From: Dissophora ornata
Taxonomy: Eukaryota > Mortierellomycota > Mortierellomycetes > Mortierellales > Mortierellaceae
Reading direction: 5' to 3'
DNA: 30,764 nucleotides
Assembly (NCBI GenBank): GCA_025201705.1
Contig: MU616943.1
Coordinates: 1-30,764, forward strand
The notes under the pieces are model-generated. The model saw only the letters and a list, made by a program, of their open reading frames with translations, made no database searches and was not told the origin of the DNA. The position numbers were made by a program, and so were the translations under genes. Below, piece by piece: positions 12,201 through 19,978 of the stretch (position 1 is its first letter; each line of letters starts with the position of its first letter).

Positions 12201-13373
12201 ACGTATTCCGCCAGACCCATATGAACTGCGTAGATTGCGCGAGGAGCAATTCAGGACAAAGATCCAAAAGATTGACCATACACCGTACGGTCACTCGTTT
12301 GCATCCCGCCTGTTGGGCCAGCCTGTGGAGTGCCAGACTCGGAAACCATGGGAGCCGCTGTGGAAGAGTCCTTTCTCTGGCAAGATCCTGAAGGACTTTA
12401 TTTGGCGGGACTATGAGTCACGATCGGCAATGATGGATGTCTTGGACGAGATCAAGATGCGGCAGGGACATCCTGCAAAGGTTCCATGGGCAAATCTTGG
12501 GCTGGAAGGTCTCCAAGGAAAGATTGGCAAGAAACGAAGGCGAGAGGAGTCCTCTGGATTTAGTCCTCTGGATTTAGATCTACAGGATTGGGGTGGCATG
12601 GATCAGGGGGAGGACAAGCCGACCCCAGTTCAAAGTCGTGCGCCCATTGATTATTGCTATTTCCGGAAGGAGCATCTCGCACAGGTGAACGAGACGCTGT
12701 GTCGGCGGTTCTGGCCTGGCATTGATAGTAAGTTGTGTACTGGAGATACAAAGATGTTATGCTGCGGGTACTATATGGTTTACTGATACTATGATACTGT
12801 GCCCATTTAGTGACGGAAGCGCTACAATACCCGGAATACTCTGTTGTAGTTCTTTACAAGCGCTTGGTTGTCGGATGTGCCTTCATGACGCCGGAGGGAT
12901 ACATCACCTACGTCGCTGTCTCTGCAGGATGGGAAAAGGCTGGCATTGGACAGTATGTCTCATAGATTTCACTGAGCTGATGCCTGGATAGGTTAATTTT
13001 CTGCTGGCACCCTAATGAACGCCACCGTTTCTTTTCGATGCTGCTGTTTAGAATCATGCTCTACCATCTGATGCAGGCATCGAACGGGAAGGACATTACG
13101 CTGCACGTTAGTGCGAATAATCCTGCGATGGTATGGAATTCAAGCCATGCATGATTGATTGTCTATTCTGCGACTGGTTTCAGCCTTCATCTTGCCGCGC
13201 TGTATTTTTGCCCTAAACTTATTTGATTTAATGGTTTTCTCTGTATTATATAGATCATGTACCAGAAGTTTGGATTCAAGCCTGAGCAGTTTTTGATCAA
13301 CTTTTACAAGGAGTACCTGCCACAGGATAGCCCGATGTGCCATAATGCCTTTTTTGTACGCCTGAGAAGATAG
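9272..13373 (+). CDS. KAT14: KAT14 (CSRP2BP/ATAC2)-like GNAT histone acetyltransferase with N-terminal PHD finger
   Basis: Predicted nuclear acetyl-CoA-dependent histone acetyltransferase. Animal KAT14 is a subunit of the ATAC complex. Thirteen exons: 9272-9328, 9592-9671, 9770-9819, 9919-10030, 10110-10240, 10332-10421, 10505-10549, 10642-10841, 10960-11274, 11356-12727, 12811-12952, 13052-13130, 13254-13373; together 930 residues (human about 780). Residues 38-86 form a Cys4-His-Cys3 PHD finger (C38, C40, C53, C56, H61, C64, C83, C86). Next comes the KAT14 N-terminal homology (KGDEFFKF; YFRWKEEICKFI; GWW). The middle is long, basic and Ser/Asp-rich. The GNAT domain at about 790-930 includes PIDYCY, FWPGID, TLHVSANNPAM, YQKFGF and a final FFVRLRR. 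The acetyl-CoA loop reads EKAGIG, with Glu where GNAT enzymes usually have Arg/Gln. The first exon and its 263-bp intron are the least certain part: the start was chosen because it is the first ATG giving an in-phase join. The exon 9 acceptor could instead be at 10968. Confidence 0.9.
12548..12575 (+). repeat. 14-bp tandem duplication inside the KAT14-like coding exon
   Basis: The unit agtcctctggattt occurs twice in direct succession inside exon 10. Because 14 is not a multiple of three, the two copies are read in different frames (as parts of SSGFSPLDLD), within a low-complexity linker before the GNAT domain. Confidence 0.9.
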
Positions 13374-13816
13374 TTTAGATTTTCAGAGAGAGAAGGGGAG
13401 ACAGGGGGAGATCTGGGCGTTTTGCGAACAACAAGAAAGTAGTTTCTGTAGTGTTCATGCTCAGTACAAATTGATGATTTGTAGTAAAGTTGTCCATTTG
13501 TAATTAAGTGAACCCGATTTTGGTAGATTTGTCATTTCTCTCAACCTTGAAAGCCACTCACTCTCAGTGTTTAATTTGTATGCGATTGCTGAATCGAAGC
13601 AAAAGGAACAGCGTATATAATCAATCCGAGCTTCCTTTCCCTCCTTCTTTTTGTCTTTTTGTTTTCCTTCCCCTCATTGCTCATCCATCAATACCACCGC
13701 TTTCACCGCCAGTACCACCAGGAGCGATTTGTACTAAACCCGATCAACACCGCCGGACCACCAAGAACAACTGCCAAAACTTCAACTTTGAACGAACATT
13801 TATATTATACTCAACC
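13374..13816. other. KAT14-like/RIB3 intergenic region
   Basis: A 443-bp spacer between two genes on the same strand. It must hold the 3' end of the KAT14-like transcript (no perfect AATAAA seen) and the RIB3 promoter. It has a TATA-like element at 13614-13620, followed by a pyrimidine-rich stretch and then an AC-rich leader up to the ATG. Confidence 0.6.
13614..13620 (+). promoter_or_regulatory. TATA-like box of RIB3
   Basis: The sequence TATATAA lies 197 bp upstream of the RIB3 start codon and just before a C/T-rich stretch, which is usual for fungal transcription start regions. The assignment rests on position and motif only. Confidence 0.45.
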
Positions 13817-15103
13817 ATGGTCCAGGAAACATCAACCGTCCGGTTCAACTCTGTGGAGGATGCCGTCAAAGACTTTGGTATGCGATGAAATGACTGGCAA
13901 TTACCCGCGGGTGCTTTCCTCGGATCTCAACGTGAAAACGCAAGAGAGGGGGGGGGAAGAGATAATTTTCGGATCGAGGGTCATGCTCCATGGATTTAAT
14001 GACTAATATTTTTGTATGCTTCGTTTGCTTCCTTCCGATCTGTCTTCGTTTCGACTCTCTTTTATAGCTGAGGGCAAGTTTGTGATTGTAGTCGATAACG
14101 AGGACCGAGAGAACGAGGGCGATCTGATCATCGCAGCCGAGAAAGTGACAACGGAGCAGATGGCTTTCTTGATCCGCCACTCCAGGTAAGAAATCAGGGG
14201 CTTACACCTGTTTTCTTTGTCTCATCTGTTCATCTGTTTTTGATTATCACGAGGGGAGAAGAGCGCAAGTCGTTTGTGGGGACACGGAAAATGAAGTTCT
14301 GCTCAAAAACAAGGGCCTCGGACGGACACTCGGGGAAAGGGTAGAAAAAGAAGCCGATGGAGGGTGAAGGTGCGGTTTAAGGTTGTTTTGTTCGATCACT
14401 GCCCGAGTTAATCACGAGGGAAACAAGGGAATACAGGGGGGGAAAAAAACATGTACAGATCCGGGTTCGCGAGAATGCCGGTGCCTGCATACAATGGAGC
14501 GATCGCCTATCTCTCAACACTGTTCCAACAACAAAACGGCGGCATAATTTGGCAATAGCAGTTTTGCGACATCCGAAACCCCTATGCCTAGCGCTCTCTC
14601 GCTCCTCTCCTCTTTCCCCCAATAGCGGATATGTCTGCGTGCCCACAGTCCCTTCAAGGCTAAAGGAACTCGACCTACCTCTGATGGTCCCAAACAATCA
14701 AGAGCTCATGAAGACCGCCTACGCCATCTCTGTCGACTATGCCCACGGAACTACCACTGGCATCTCTGCCCACGACCGCGCCCTCACGGCCCGTTCCCTT
14801 GCCGATCCTACCAAGACCGCCAAGGACTTCAACAGACCCGGTCACATCTTGCCTCTGCGCTACGCCGAGGGCGGTACGTTGCGTCGGTTCGGACATACGG
14901 AGGCCTCCGTCGATCTGTGCAAGTTGGCAGGTCTGCAGCCCGTGGCCGTGATCTGTGAACTGGTGAACAACGACAAGGAAGGCACCATGGCCCGAAGGGA
15001 TGATTGCTACAGGTTCGCGAAGGAACACGGCATCAAGTTGATCACCATTGCGGATATTATCAAGTACCGACAGGACCGTGGTCTTGTTGGCAACAGCTTT
15101 TGA
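13817..15103 (+). CDS. RIB3: 3,4-dihydroxy-2-butanone 4-phosphate synthase (riboflavin biosynthesis)
   Basis: Converts ribulose 5-phosphate to 3,4-dihydroxy-2-butanone 4-phosphate plus formate, the four-carbon precursor of the riboflavin xylene ring. Three exons, 13817-13877, 14068-14185 and 14626-15103, give 218 residues, close to the usual size of the monofunctional fungal enzyme (about 208 in yeast). The acidic loop [10 protein letters not shown] (30-39) holds the metal- and substrate-binding glutamates. GHTEASVDL (149-157) carries the catalytic His-Thr-Glu. [21 protein letters not shown] and the C-terminal [15 protein letters not shown] are family hallmarks. There is no fused GTP cyclohydrolase II domain, so this is the fungal single-function form. 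The start ATG follows CAACC. Intron 2 is long (440 bp) compared with others here. The gene converges on the bZIP gene, with stops 142 bp apart. Confidence 0.97.
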
Positions 15104-15146
15104 GTAATCAGTCCAGTTCATCTCGGGTTGCAGCAGTTGTTTGTAC

Positions 15147-15152
15147 AATAAA
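15147..15152 (+). terminator. AATAAA polyadenylation signal of RIB3
   Basis: A perfect AATAAA lies 44 bp after the RIB3 stop codon. A second copy at 15204-15209 may be an alternative signal. Both lie in the short spacer before the 3' end of the convergent bZIP gene. Confidence 0.6.
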
Positions 15153-15245
15153 TGATTTTTGAAAGGATTTATGAATAATGAAATTAATACTACTACTGTA
15201 TGGAATAAAACTGATATTTTGGCAAAAAGAAACCAAAGAGTGCTG

Positions 15246-16617
15246 CTAATACAACTTTTCCCTCATTGAAGAGAGCATCTTCTCCAATTCTTGAATACGG
15301 GCCTGTTGCATCTGATCCTTGTCCGCCAACAACGACCGCTCCAACTCAACCTCGTTCAGCTTAGATTCGAACATCGAGTTCTCGACCTCCAACTCAGCAA
15401 CACGCTGTTCCAATCCCTCCATCTTGACCAACTTCTTGTGGCGAGAACGACGGGCTGCATCCGTGTTCTTAGCACGCTTCAAAGCGACCTCATCCATCTC
15501 GGAGACATCCTTGCCGTCCAAGACCGATGGGGGGTCGTCGATAGCGCGATCGCGCTTCAACGAACCACAAGAGAGAGACGTCGAGCGATACGCACTCTTG
15601 TATGTCGTAGCCTTGAGGGAATCGGTTCCAGGAACAGGAGTCTGAGTGCTACTCAAGATGGAGAGCGACATCCTAGGGGTCGAAGGGACCGAAGGTGTGG
15701 CTGATGAGGCACGCTCCGAAGCGGTGGGAGTCACTGGCGAGGCAGGTGTCACAGCGCGCTCGGTCTGCTTGGGCGACATGACAGGTGATGGAGAGGGTGC
15801 CTGGACAACTGGGCTCATGGGAATAGCGGCGAGCCTCATTGGCATCTGGAGAGCCATGGGGATAGAAGCCAACAATGACTGAGCCAAGACCGCAGTCTCC
15901 AATGACTTGCTCCAAGGGATGTTCAATGCAGCGGCGGCTTGCTGAACAGCTTCGGGAGTCAATGACATCATGGGGGTGGGCGCTGCGATAGCGGCAGCAG
16001 GAGCTACTATGGCAGTAGTCGCGGGGGCGCTCAATCCAAAGGCGGGGCTTGGAGTAGAAGGCTGCTGGACCTCGGGGAAGAGAGCCATCGTGGCATCAAA
16101 TCCAGTCGACTGGATCAACTCGGCGTCCGAAGCAATCGAGTCGAATCCGACGACAGGCGATTCACTCTCGCTCGAGAGAAGGGGGCTGTTGCCAGATTCA
16201 GATTCAGAAGACGAGCACATAGACTCGTCCTGGCTCATAAAGCCAACTTGCTGGAGATCATTGGCGAGCCAATCATCAAAGAGAGTGGCAGAAAGATCGC
16301 CAGAGCCACCGAAGATGCTGTCCAAGCTGCCAAAGTCAAGCACGCCCTGTCGCGAGAGGCCCGTGGTGGTGGCGTTCTTCTTGTTTGCGCCTGAAGGAAG
16401 AAATTTTTTGTTTATATTTAGATTAATTAACGTTTCCATGGCAGGAGAAAAGGCAGTCCGATTACTCATTTCTGTCATCGCAGTCATATCTGAGCAATAC
16501 TCAAAAAATGTGGAGCTTAAACGTACCTTGGAGGGCAAAGTCAAGAGAGTCCGCAGACTTCATCAAACGCTCGGCTGCGCCGGCGCTGAAAGCGTTGTAG
16601 TTGTTGGTTGTGGTCAT
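15246..16617 (-). CDS. GCN4: GCN4/CPC1-type bZIP transcription activator
   Basis: Likely the activator of amino-acid biosynthesis genes under starvation (general or cross-pathway control), acting as a nuclear homodimer. Exon 1 runs 16617-16527 and exon 2 16390-15246 on the minus strand, giving 411 residues. An N-terminal acidic/hydrophobic segment (VLDFGSLDSIF, LFDDWL at 67-72) resembles GCN4-type activation motifs. The middle is Ser/Pro/Ala-rich with Ser-acidic clusters. The bZIP domain is C-terminal (about 333-400): the basic region NTDAARRSRHKK matches the GCN4 N-x-x-A-A-x-x-S-R signature. The zipper starts LEQRVAELEVEN and keeps the Asn at the GCN4 dimer-register position. The 5' leader has two uORFs and the promoter has CCAAT and TATA boxes, as annotated separately. 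Family membership is firm. The exact GCN4 orthology is inferred from the zipper, the activation motif and the uORFs. Confidence 0.9.
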
Positions 16618-16696
16618 TTTTTGGGGTTTCGATCGGGTTGGTTTTTTTGGGGAAAAAAATGTGGGGTAGTTCAAAGAGAAACGGGGAAGTGTCTAT

Positions 16697-16810
16697 TTAG
16701 GATGGTTGTGGGAATGGTCTGTGTCTATCAAAGGATGTTTTGGGTTCTGTGAATCTATTACGGTTGTTGGTTGCAGCACTGGTGTGGGAGGGGGGGCAAG
16801 AGGGAGCCAT
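16697..16810 (-). promoter_or_regulatory. uORF2 (37 codons) in the leader of the bZIP gene
   Basis: The second upstream ORF starts at an ATG with strong context (A at -3, G at +4) at 16810-16808. It encodes 37 residues beginning MAPSCPPSHT and stops at 16699-16697, 79 nt before the main start codon. Together with the short first uORF it recalls the leaders of fungal CPC1/cpcA and animal ATF4, where the promoter-proximal short uORF permits reinitiation and the later one represses translation until eIF2 is phosphorylated. Confidence 0.7.
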
Positions 16811-16869
16811 TTTGAGATTGAGATTGAGACTAAAATTGAGATTTGAGACTGATGAGACTTGAGATACGA

Positions 16870-16911
16870 GTAGTTTTCACTGATGAGAGGGTAGTTTTCA
16901 CTGAGATAGAG
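16870..16911 (-). repeat. imperfect 21-bp tandem repeat in the bZIP leader
   Basis: Two adjacent 21-bp units begin gtagttttcactga on the plus strand (16870-16890 and 16891-16911) and then diverge slightly. They lie between the two uORFs, beside a stretch of repeated gagatt-like words (16812-16866). Confidence 0.75.
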
Positions 16912-16934
16912 GAGATGCGAGAGAAAGAAAACGT

Positions 16935-16955
16935 TTAAACGATAATGGACGACAT
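16935..16955 (-). promoter_or_regulatory. uORF1 (6 codons) in the leader of the bZIP gene
   Basis: The first upstream ATG of the leader (16955-16953, A at -3) opens a six-codon frame, MSSIIV, ending in TAA at 16937-16935. It lies about 165-190 nt downstream of the TATA box and 124 nt before uORF2. Its very small size is typical of reinitiation-permissive first uORFs in GCN4/ATF4-type leaders. No other ATG occurs between the TATA box and the main start codon. Confidence 0.7.
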
Positions 16956-17030
16956 CTTGACGATATGTTTAGCTGGAAATGGGGTATGGGTTAAAATAGT
17001 AAAAAAAAAAAAAATGAAAGAGTGGACTGA

Positions 17031-17036
17031 GAGTCA
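17031..17036 (-). promoter_or_regulatory. TGACTC, partial GCN4-type site
   Basis: The minus strand reads TGACTC followed by T, one base short of the TGACTCA consensus bound by GCN4-type factors. It lies within the presumed leader of the bZIP gene itself. Autoregulation is known for some relatives, but a six-base match is weak evidence. Confidence 0.2.
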
Positions 17037-17150
17037 AAGAGCTTGATTTGGGGATGGTTTGCGTCTGGTTGTGAGGGGGCGAGGAAGTGAAAAGTAAGGA
17101 GCAGAAAGAGGGAAAAGAGAAGAAAGGGGCCAGTGAGAAAAGAACAGTAC

Positions 17151-17157
17151 TTTTATA
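17151..17157 (-). promoter_or_regulatory. TATA box of the bZIP gene
   Basis: A perfect TATAAAA on the minus strand, 534 bp upstream of the bZIP start codon and immediately upstream of a pyrimidine-rich stretch. It predicts transcription starts near 17080-17130 and therefore a leader of about 470-510 nt that includes both uORFs. Confidence 0.65.
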
Positions 17158-17187
17158 CTCAATGCTGGGTCCATCTCTTATGCTCCC

Positions 17188-17192
17188 ATTGG
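17188..17192 (-). promoter_or_regulatory. CCAAT box of the bZIP gene
   Basis: CCAAT on the minus strand lies 30 bp upstream of the TATA box, the usual order of these elements for the leftward bZIP gene. Confidence 0.45.
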
Positions 17193-18571
17193 TCCACTTC
17201 CATCTCTTTTTCCCGCTTTGTTTCTTTTTCATGCGCATTCCATACCTTTTTTCACTCTTGTTTTGGCGCCGAACTTGATAAAGCGACTATGTTGCGCTGA
17301 GGATAGGGCACCTGGGCAGTGAAGGTACCCAAGCAACCAAGGCACCTCTGGTGCACACGCACACATGGCCACGGGAGCAATATCTCCCTTACTTGCTTTC
17401 CTTCGAGAGTGCTGTCTACACCCATCATTGTTGCGCAGAAGGATAAAAGGCATAGTTCAGGAGACCTGTTTGTTTGTTTACTTTGTCGCTTGCGATTTTA
17501 TCAAATCGGAAAAAAAAGCAGATTATCGTTGTGCAGGCGCATCTCATTTGTACTCCACGTCGATGGGGGGTAGAACAAAGCTCTACATGGCTGCCTTGGT
17601 TATCTTGATCCCCAATCCCGGACTTATCAAGACACTTTGATCTGCCCCTGGATTGGCCGCACTCAAATTTCTAGCACGCATGACTTTTTCATTGGCCGAC
17701 CCGCCGAATCACAACGGTTCTGTCTTTTTCGCCCCCTTGCTGGCAAGCCAACCAGTCCACAGCCTCACCGGCAAAAAATGAGACAGAAAGGGAGAACGGA
17801 GGATATCAGAGGGCATCGAGTAACCTTGTTTTTAACGTTGTACACTGGACACACTTCTTAGCTAAGCGAGCCCAGCCTGTTTCACACATGAAAGTATGAT
17901 GTTTACCAACTTCGGTAGACGACGTTGCCGCCTCCCATTACTTGTTCGACTTACTTGAGTACTGTACTCGACCTTCATGTTGAATCGTCCCTGTCGATAG
18001 TAATGACGCATGTGGGAAGCGCCTTCGTTCAAGTCCACTAAGCATGAGTTCTAAAAGCACCGAATTTCGCAATGAAAGAATAAAATGAGTTCAGGCATAC
18101 AAAGGCATATTAGCTAGCGAAGAAGTGTAGCAGTCGCGCAAAAAGAACCCAGGCTTCATATCTTTGAGTGTTGCAAGCAGCCACTACGCGTAGGATACAG
18201 ATATGAATTTTGCAAGCGACAGGCGCTGTCATGGATGGGTACGGGATAAGAAAAGGCCTGGAAGAAAATAGATGCACAATGATGGATATATCATTGATAG
18301 ATGTAGAGACGCAAAGGCGTGCCATCCTTTTCTCCAGTAGACTGTCGGGTTTAACACATTCAGAAACACCTCACTGCTCATAGTAATGTCAGGGAACATT
18401 GATACAATGCATAGGGTTTTGTGAAAACACGAAGCTTGTTCTGATTAGGATTCGGAAGCGTTTCGGGATTTCTTGTATCTGCACCAGAGAGGAAAAGGTA
18501 GAGTGGTATAGTAGTTTGAACAACCTGTCTAGCCTGGCAGTGTCCTTAGTCCTTTCGTGGTTGTAGCAAGT
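17193..18571. other. gene-free region upstream of the bZIP gene
   Basis: No supportable gene on either strand. It probably contains distal promoter elements of the leftward bZIP gene; further ATTGG words (minus-strand CCAAT) occur near 17654 and 17691. Open frames such as 17365-17640 (+) and 18110-18325 (-) carry no recognisable domain. Confidence 0.5.
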
Positions 18572-18887
18572 CTAGGCTTGCTTGATATTTCCAAGTCCGA
18601 AATGCCAAGAAGCGGCTTTTGACGCCACATGTGGCAAGCCCACATTGAAAATAATCAACTCTTTGTCAATAATGTAGTATAGCCTTTGGACCAGAAATCG
18701 TTACATGAAGACCTAAAACCCTATTCCTAATTGTGTAGCCTGTGCTTGCATGTGAGACGATCCATAGTTGAAGAGGACCCCCGTTCTGTCCTTGACCAAC
18801 AACAGGCAGGCCTGGCGCATTTCCTTGAAGGACTTGAGAGTCGTAGCCAACGCACCGGATCAAGTATAAGCCAGACTCGATCGACAT
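18572..18887 (-). pseudogene. frame-shifted beta-trefoil (ricin-B-type lectin or I66 inhibitor-like) fragment
   Basis: The minus frame from 18887 encodes 73 residues starting MSIESGLYLIR. It includes GNAPGLPVV and a QLWIV (QxW-type) strand, then GYTIRN, which resembles repeats of beta-trefoil carbohydrate-binding or protease-inhibitor folds. It stops at 18666-18668. A +1 shift near 18674 opens a 33-residue frame (18673-18572) with plausible continuing strands (DKELIIFNVG, ASWHFGLGN). No standard intron can bridge the two, so a frameshift or a sequencing error is likely. The joined length of about 106 residues is still short of a full three-lobed trefoil (about 130-150). A TATATAAA lies upstream. 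Family assignment is by pattern only. Confidence 0.35.
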
Positions 18888-19978
18888 TGAAATAGCAATA
18901 TATTATATGATGAGTCTACAGTTCATCTTACTTCGGGTTTAGAAGATATGTTGGGTTTATGAGAAAGATCAACTTGAGCGACATTGCCCAGGCGAATGTA
19001 TGCCATTTATATAGAAATCAAGTCCATTGACATCTTACCTCCACAGGAGACAAGTGAATTGCGCTAATGGTACCATTGAAAAGCACACGGGAGTCAGTGT
19101 GGTAAAATTACCTGCCGAGCGGCGCGTCGGCCAGGTACAAGTTCGGGTTAAGGCCACAGGTGGCATATATCCCTCCCCCTCCTCTTTATTTTTTTCACGC
19201 CTAGTGGCTGGCACACCATGTTCAATCACTAAAGATAATAGAGTGCTCGTTGTAGTTTACTTGCAGGGTGCAGGGAGACAAGCTCCTAAGATAACGATGT
19301 GAGCTCAAAATGGTGGCCGTTGCCTGTTGGCAGGGCGCGTCCGAGAGGTGAGAGGCAGTTGAAACGAGAGGCCCTGAGGATACCAACAACATGATGGAAT
19401 AGCACTGGTATTTTGTTTGTCCATGCTGGCGCGAGATATGCGCTGTTTCCATTTAGCCAGTTGGTCCTCGTCGCTACGTTTTTGAGGGCGACTGGTTATA
19501 TCGAGAGAGGCGGTGACAGGAAGGGATTGGCAAACGAACAACTTATTATTATTGTCCGTTACAGTGTGATGAATGTTGCTTTATGAATATCACTCTTCAC
19601 TGACAATGGTGGACAAGCGCTACTCACAGAATCGAGGCAGGCGGCGTCTGGCAGCATGGAAAATTTCAATAGCGGCCGTGCTGTGAAACTGGAAACCGGC
19701 TGCGATTTACAGAACGTCGCGAGGGTCCTGATTTGGCGTCACCAACTGTCCAGGGCGTCGTCGTCGGCCGGTAAAATCTGATCTCCAAATGGATAATCAT
19801 GGGTGGGAAGGGGAAGCGGCGGGATAAACGGCACCCGCGGATTTGTTTACTGTTATGACATAATGCGGAATATGCGACTCGCAGCTCAAAAGGGCTCGAG
19901 CTCCTCCTCTTCGGGACTTTGTTCATTCATTCATCTGCTAGCCTCATTCGCTGATTCGCACACTCTTCTTCACTCACC
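18888..19978. other. intergenic region upstream of the NADH dehydrogenase gene
   Basis: No supportable gene. At the left is the presumed promoter of the leftward trefoil fragment. The right end (about 19890-19978) is C/T-rich on the plus strand and leads straight to the NADH dehydrogenase ATG. No clear TATA box was seen for that gene. Confidence 0.5.
19006..19013 (-). promoter_or_regulatory. TATATAAA upstream of the trefoil fragment
   Basis: The minus strand reads TATATAAA 119 bp upstream of the ATG at 18887. It suggests that the fragment had, or still has, its own promoter. Confidence 0.3.

Noticed and set aside
15970..16752. 260-codon plus-strand open frame antisense to the bZIP gene
   Set aside because: It mirrors the bZIP coding exon. 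Its openness is explained by the codon composition of the real gene.
16848..16905. C/D-box snoRNA-like words (TGATGA ... CTGA)
   Set aside because: The boxes arise from a repetitive gagatt/ctga stretch, D' and C' overlap, the span is too short and no terminal stem is seen.
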